In this document: piece after piece, positions 58,758-64,000 of the stretch
How positions within the stretch are numbered: position 1 is the stretch's first letter
Layout: every line of letters begins with the position of its first letter
DNA from: Ceriagrion tenellum
Taxonomy: Eukaryota > Arthropoda > Insecta > Odonata > Coenagrionidae
Reading direction: 5' to 3'
DNA: 64,000 bases
Assembly: GCA_963169105.1 (NCBI GenBank)
Contig: OY720640.1
Location: forward strand, 112,826,085-112,890,084
The notes under the pieces: generated by a model
The model's database searches: none
Seen by the model: only the letters and a program-made list of their open reading frames with translations
Told to the model about the DNA's origin: nothing
Translations under genes and position numbers: made by a program

Positions 58758-60227
58758 GAAAAATAGTAGTTACATAGAGCTAAAGCATTTCTGAAGGATT
58801 TGAGTTTTGCTTGAATAAGTTTAAAAAAATGTCTTCATGGTAATTCTGAGGTTTTCTTTACTGGCATCTTTTTTGGATGAGTCGCTAAAGATTCATTGCC
58901 ATTAATGCAAATGATGAACTACAGAATGACAAGGAATGGAAATGAGAAGCGAAAATTGGAGTTTTCATTGAAAATAATCATATCGCATCGTATCACTATG
59001 CATCAGCTTCAATTCACTTTCGATATTCCAACAGACTCAATGATTTGAGTTGTACACAGCCCAGCATGGATCGATTCTCACTCTGCAAGTCAATCATCTG
59101 AGTTACATCGAAATTTTGCAAGCTATTAACCCAAAAACAAAAAAATTCTTCATGCGTATTTGACTGTCAATCTTGCCAACTTAAAGCAGCAGTTTCATTT
59201 CTGCCTTCACTAGTAATTAAATTTACGAATACGGAGCCTCTATTTCCGTTGAAATGGGTGAAAGCAAGGAAGGACCCTTTATGACTTGCCGTTGAAATTT
59301 TACAAGGGCTTTAAAATCTTAAAAGGTTCGTAGAAAATATTGATGTCAGATTAAGTAATTCATAGCTATACCATTGTTTCCTTCTCATTATTATAGCGCA
59401 GCAGACAGGTTGTGTCTTCCCAGATGTTTCATAGCCGTGGTTCCAAGTATAGTATCAAGCATGCTATATATCTCCGAGGCTTAAATCATAAAATTCGAGG
59501 TATATCAAAAGCATAGCACTGAAACAAAAACAAAGTAAAGATTTTCATGTTTGGTGATCCAGTTTCCAAGACTCTTATGATTCTCCAGATTACCTTAGTT
59601 TGATCTTAGAAGAAGACATTTTTACTGTCAGGAAATAACTATAAGATAAGGACTGGCTGGCAATAGGTAAAACCTAAACCAATACATTTCAACGAAATGT
59701 ATAGTCTTGTTTCAATTGGTTGCTATACCGAACGTAAGATAGGCAATTGGCATGTCCTAATGATAAGTTGAAGGCCAGAGAAAGTGGGTTTGAATTCAGT
59801 GTCCGGCATGGGTATTGATTTTCTCTCGTAATAAAGTTTATACGCTAAATGGAGCAGTGAAAATAAGAAGTCAGGAAACTAAAAACCGACGTGTACTGCC
59901 CCTGCTCAATTTATGAATAGATAAATATTAGGACAAGCTGAACGAATACTGAGATAAGTAACACATTAAAGATGAAAAGTAAGGTACCTTCAAAAGGTAC
60001 TTAAAGCCCATGTAAGGTAGTTGACATAGTTACGCCGGATGTAATTGTAAATTTTGCAGATTTGTTTTCTTTAATCTTATACGCTCATCAAACCAGCGTT
60101 TTTCCAACTGCCCTTGAGCTTGATGGGGTATTCAAATAGTTCCTGTTATGAATGGGTTAATAAATTCGCAGAAGTGTTTTATAGAAAAATACTGAAATAT
60201 CAAATTAAGTAATAGCCTTGCTATTTA
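58758..60227. other. AT-rich sequence, mostly unassigned
   Basis: A SINE-like fragment lies at about 59745-59860. No other feature was recognised. Confidence 0.4.
59745..59860 (+). mobile_element. Possible tRNA-derived SINE-like fragment
   Basis: TTGGCATGTCC (59748-59758) is box A-like and GGTTTGAATTC (59787-59797) is box B-like at normal spacing. A tail with gattttctctcg follows, reminiscent of the tail of the copy at 7190. Boundaries are approximate. Confidence 0.5.
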
Positions 60228-61189
60228 CAGGTTTTGTCCCAAAAGTAATGCGTCGCATTATTTTTGAAAAATTTATTGATCCAACTCGTACAACAACCTA
60301 TAATTCTTCAAAATAATCTCCTTCCGCGTCGGTACACATCTGTCAGCGGTTCTTCCATGCCCGGAAGGCACCCTGGAACTCGTCGGCTGGAATGCTCTCG
60401 AGAAGTCTCGTCGAGGTAGCCTTGATGTTGTCGATGGTGTCGAAATGCACACCATTCAACTCCCTTTTGAGGCGGGGAAACAAAAAGAAATCTGGCAGTG
60501 ACAAGTCCGGACTGTACGGCGGCTGCGACAACGTTTCAGTGCGCTGGCCGGTCATGTAGCGGGTGACAACGAAGGCGGTGTGTGCCGGCGCATCGTCATT
60601 GCGGAGTTTCCACGAATTCCTGATCTCGGGTCGGACGGCACAAGTTTCGCACACCTTGCGCATGAGAAAGCCCTCCAACACAATCCCATGAACACTTAAT
60701 TTAGGCATATCCAGTAATTCAGACATTAACCTGACACTTAATCGGCTGTCTGTGTTTAATAATTTGCGTACACGTTCAACACTGTCCTCGCCCCGCGACG
60801 CCAACCTGAGCGAGCTTCGTTCGCGACGTCCTCTTGGCCCTCCAGAAACATCTTGTGCCATCGGTTCGACTGGGATCGGGAGAGACAATTTGCCCCAAAA
60901 GCTTGCTGAAGTATTTGAAAAATTTTCACCGGCGTATTTTTAAGTTTAATGCAAAACTTGTTCGCTGCCCGTTGATCGAGAGATCGCTCCATTTGTACCT
61001 CGACGAGGTCATACTACAGGGGTTCACAAAATCATGCATGTACACACTCCAAGAGCTCGGCAGCGACTGGCATGCAGATTGCTGGAAAGCTTAGACCCCC
61101 CACCACCTACCCCAACCTGTCCGGTTGGTCTACAACGTACAGTCGCTTCAGAAAAAAAATGCGACACATTAATTTTGGGACAATTCCTG
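60228..61189 (-). mobile_element. Internally deleted mariner element with TA target duplication
   Basis: The element is 962 bp, against about 1.3 kb for complete mariners. Its 32-bp terminal inverted repeats start CAGGTTTTGTCCCAAAAGTA (60228) and, from the other end, CAGGAATTGTCCCAAAATTA (61189 inward). They match at 28 of 32 positions and both continue to gtcgcatt. TA dinucleotides flank both ends (60226-60227 and 61190-61191), the mark of mariner insertion. The transposase gene inside is on the minus strand and broken. Confidence 0.95.
60273..60992 (-). pseudogene. Mariner transposase pseudogene
   Basis: The product would bind the terminal repeats and move the element by cut and paste. The N-terminal helix-turn-helix part is visible from 60992: DQRAANKFCIKLKNTPVKIF, then LSRSQSNRWHKMFLEGQEDV. 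A frameshift near 60800 moves the reading to DSVERVRKLLNTDSRLSVRL and VHGIVLEGFLMRKVCE. After that about 110 residues are missing, and the frame resumes at NSWKLRNDDAPAHTAF (second catalytic region) and YSPDLSLPDFFLFPRLKREL (third aspartate). The C-terminus reads FRAWKNR, an in-frame stop, then QMCTDAEGDYFEE. The segment with the first catalytic aspartate is deleted, so the protein cannot be active. It belongs to the D,D34D mariner group by its motifs; the subfamily is not assigned. Confidence 0.93.
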
Positions 61190-61295
61190 TATGTTTGGGA
61201 TAATTTACATTCTAAGGTGATACGCCCCACGATAGTCCAAAAGGCGGCCCTCAAATCAGTTGTCTACGTCGATGGTTAAATATCACAACGTGAAT
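61190..61295. other. Spacer, no feature recognised
   Basis: Short sequence between the mariner and the GC-rich island. Confidence 0.4.
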
Positions 61296-61299
61296 GACA

Positions 61300-61960
61300 C
61301 CTTGATTGAAATTTATACATTTTTAGGAGATGGTTGACGATGGGTTGGTAGGGACTTGGGTGCGAATGAAAATCAGTGTCCATGTGAGAGTGCGTTAGAC
61401 ACCGGGGCGGATTTGGTCCCGGGAAGAGAGGGGACGTCGTGGGGACGGAAGCAGAGACACACCACTCTGGGTCTCGCACAGGGTGACTGAGTGAGTGCTC
61501 ATGACTGATGAACTTTAAACCGGGCGTGGGAATGAAGCGGTGGATCCTGGTGACGCTCCGGACCGCTCGTGAAAGGGGGGATAAGGGCGGGGGAGGGAAA
61601 AATTCGGCCCTCTTTCCGCCGGCTGAAAAGGGGCCCGGGTATAGGTCAGGGCGAGAACAGAAGGGCTGGAAAGGCTTGGTTTGTCGAGAGTGGCCTTTTT
61701 TCACGGAGCATGGGAGTTGTGTCGGAGTGGTGGGAAATGCGGGCTCGCCGCGCCACGTATGCCCTCGCAGCGGGTGCGGTGGGGCGGCGTATCGCGGGGC
61801 GCGGGAGGTCGGGTGCAAGGGAGATGGCAGCAATGGGGTTGGGATTAATGCCGGGTGGAGTGCGGCAGCCAGCGAATAGACATGATTCGATGGACGGCGG
61901 CTCCCACGGGCGCGATCCGGATCAAGTAAAATGAGAAGGGACAGAAGATCGGATTTGCTC
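61300..61960. other. GC- and CpG-rich island
   Basis: This is one of the strongest GC islands of the window, purine-rich on the plus strand, with many CpG such as cgccgcgccacgtatgccct and gcggggcgcggg. Frames of 185 codons (minus, 61276-61833) and 121-123 codons (plus, 61508-61934) overlap completely and are proline/serine- or glycine/arginine-rich. Long frames open on both strands are expected in GC-rich DNA. Possible promoter or first non-coding exon; not proven. Confidence 0.35.
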
Positions 61961-62260
61961 TCGGCACATCGGCGATAAGTAACCTGTCCATCATTCTTTT
62001 TTTTGCGACACCATGCACTCCCAGAGTTTTCATTTTCATCTCTTAGCCCAAGAGAATATATTTTTCTTACACTGTTTTAATGTACTACCCCGTCATCGAT
62101 AGATTATTAACCCCAGACCATAACGATGTCCATAGCTTCGCAATTCAGATAGAGGTGGGAAGTAAAGCGTATAATACAGCCTATAATTCATAATTAATAA
62201 AAGAATTCTACCACTTAATGTAGGTTTTATTGAATTTCAAAGAATTTTCTTCCATTTTCT
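61961..62260. other. AT-rich spacer, no feature recognised
   Basis: No coding or repeat signal was found. Confidence 0.4.
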
Positions 62261-62264
62261 ACTT

Positions 62265-62500
62265 TTTCAGGGGCCTACCTCGCGCTAGAATATCCTTTTT
62301 CGTCTCAGCATACGATGAACCCTTCGTCATCTTGTCTTTGAAACCTATCCTCCTTCCTCTTATTCACTTGCCCAACTTTCTTCCCTCTATCATCTTCGTC
62401 AGCAAATCCTCACCCCCTTCTATTACATCCTCCAGCAACCTATTCTGCCCGTCTCGAGTTTCATTGAGAAGTTTCATTTCCTCGCCCTCTATATAAAGCA
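62265..62500 (-). mobile_element. LINE 3'-end fragment, family C copy 3
   Basis: The fragment aligns with 25.83-26.05 kb in the same orientation: tcgtctcagcatacgatgaa, cttcgtcatc, gaaacctat, ttccctctatcat and gtttcatt blocks are shared in order. The plus-strand 88-codon frame at 62230-62496 is its shadow. It is more diverged from copy 2 than copy 1 is. Confidence 0.7.
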
Positions 62501-64000
62501 CGACACACTAAAGATTAAACTCAGCAATTTCCACATGAATCATTGAATTTATTTGAATTAATTTACTAACGAGGACATTGAAAAGTTCTATTTGTCAATG
62601 TGTCATCTCTGGAACACTTCCATAGATAAAAGTCAGAGGCAGTGCCTAAAAACCCATTTAATTGACAGGCCTATAGTATAGAGAGCTGCGTGGTGAAGAA
62701 TCAATGATGGTTCCTTGCCCAAGATAATTTGAATTGTCTTTTGCAGCAAAATAATAAAGTTGTGTTCATTGTAATCGCGCAAGTTAATATTTTTAAAACG
62801 GGTACTTCACTCAAATATTACGTCCATTATGGTCATAATAACTTCAATTTAATTCTGAACACTGGCCAAAAGCATAAAATATATTACAAGAAAAACTCAC
62901 TTTGGATCTAAAAAATTATGAAATTTTTAGGCTAAGTTATCCAAGCAAGATCTGGCGCACGAATTAGCTATTTACTGACCGAGGATTAATAATTAAATAT
63001 TTACAGAGATAATATTGTTAAATGGCTTGTTTCCAGGAGAGATATTCGATTATAATTAATAATTAACTAATCTAATCCCTTTGAAAACTCATTGGCAGTA
63101 ACTTTATAGGAATTAACGTCATCTCAAGGGAAGGAAATCAATAACTTGGCTGTAGAAAGTTATATGAAAACCATTTTTTATCCATTGGAAGTTGTTACGT
63201 GAATTATGATTTAATTAAACATAGTAGACATTTATTTCAAGCTGCGTGGAAATCTCAACAAAATGTAAAAGAAAGATTTTCTTGCCTATAACACATTATT
63301 TCAAATTAGCGCCAAATATTAAATGGAAAATACAGCTTTAATAAATGAAAGGAAAAAAGTTAGATGTCATACTGGAAGAAGTCAATTTTCTAACTTTTAT
63401 GATATATGACTTGAAAATTCGAGTGCCTTATGATCCAAAATTCACTTCCCAACATAATGTTCTCAATATGTACTTCTATTTAAACTTTCTTCCTTATCGG
63501 ATAATCTCATGGCATTAATCTGTTCTCGATTGAACATTTTGTGTTTTTTCTTTGTTGCAAAAGCTACTATTTATACCATATATAATTCTGACTGCTCGAA
63601 TTCTAACTTACCTAATCGGAGTTCTTGTTCTGCTTGAGTCAAATGGGTTTATAGAATTCAACAACCATTAATATGTGTATTTTTTACAACTCACCAGGAA
63701 ATATATTTATCAGGCGTGAAGTTCAACATAATTTTAGTTCATTGCATTATAAAAGTTTAACAATAACTTCAGGGTATTTATACGGCTTTTTGGAGAATAA
63801 AGGGTTGTTTTTTGCCATACGATACTTTGTACTGCACGATGACGTCAAGGGAATATATGATGCAGAAAGACTACCGTGCTTTGTCGGATAATTAATCCAT
63901 CCTACGTCTATAGATAGTATTTCCTTACTGACACAGTAGAGCTAGGGGCTATTTGTCCCTGCTGAGTCTCTTTGCTTTGTGAAAGGCTTTAATCGAGAGG
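62501..64000. other. AT-rich sequence to the right edge, no gene recognised
   Basis: Frames at 62729-62911 and 63673-63891 have no domain. No repeat was recognised. Confidence 0.4.

Noticed and set aside
61276..61934. Overlapping open frames of 185, 123 and 121 codons
   Set aside because: They lie on both strands of the same GC-rich DNA, are low in complexity and show no domain. Composition explains the lack of stops.
1..64000. CRISPR arrays, bacterial operons, ribosome binding sites
   Set aside because: The window is eukaryotic in character. The only regular repeats are the three-unit minisatellite and short tandem duplications, without spacers.

Overview
The window looks like non-coding DNA from a large, AT-rich animal genome, most likely an arthropod and probably an insect. 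The evidence is an internally deleted mariner transposon, several 5'-truncated and decayed non-LTR retrotransposons (Jockey-like, CR1/L2-like and other clades), tRNA-derived SINE-like repeats, TTAA- and TA-flanked miniature elements, and many foldback repeats. The genus cannot be told from the sequence. No open reading frame longer than about 190 codons exists. I recognise no host protein exon, rRNA, snRNA or intact tRNA. The window is best read as intergenic or intronic sequence.

Layout. 1-3.3 kb: unassigned sequence, then an antisense LINE relic whose YADD-type catalytic pair is lost. 4.2-5.6 kb: a diverged direct duplication flanking a 551-bp TTAA-bounded miniature element. 7.0-9.3 kb: a repeat cluster with two head-to-head SINE-like copies, two palindromes that each carry a hammerhead-ribozyme-like core, and a 329-bp terminal-inverted-repeat element. 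11.6-12.8 kb: a CR1/L2-like LINE on the minus strand, with relatives at 35.6-36.05 kb and 54.1-54.5 kb. 21 kb: a second TTAA-type miniature element. 23.8 kb: a third, nearly perfect hammerhead-bearing palindrome. 25.2-26.8 kb and 62.3 kb: three minus-strand copies of another LINE tail. 33.1-33.4 kb: a SINE with an extended body. 36.8-38.3 kb: a pair of about 166-bp direct repeats. 41.4 and 47.4 kb: foldback elements. 46.6, 49.2 and 51.9 kb: three more LINE 3' ends. 58.5 kb: a three-unit 81-bp minisatellite. 60.2-61.2 kb: the mariner.

Between these lie GC- and CpG-richer islands of 300-900 bp (near 5.4, 7.9, 13.6, 15.2, 17.7, 20.3, 29.2, 36.5, 38.6, 45.0 and 61.6 kb) in the AT-rich background. 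Their reading frames are low-complexity or open on both strands, so I treat them as possible regulatory or promoter DNA, not coding sequence.

No genes here work together as a pathway. The recurring theme is decay of mobile elements. The most interesting structures are the palindromes made of two inverted copies of a module carrying a hammerhead-like self-cleaving RNA core, a motif known from Penelope-like elements, with no recognisable Penelope reverse transcriptase nearby. Approximate boundaries are stated as such, and no database search was possible.
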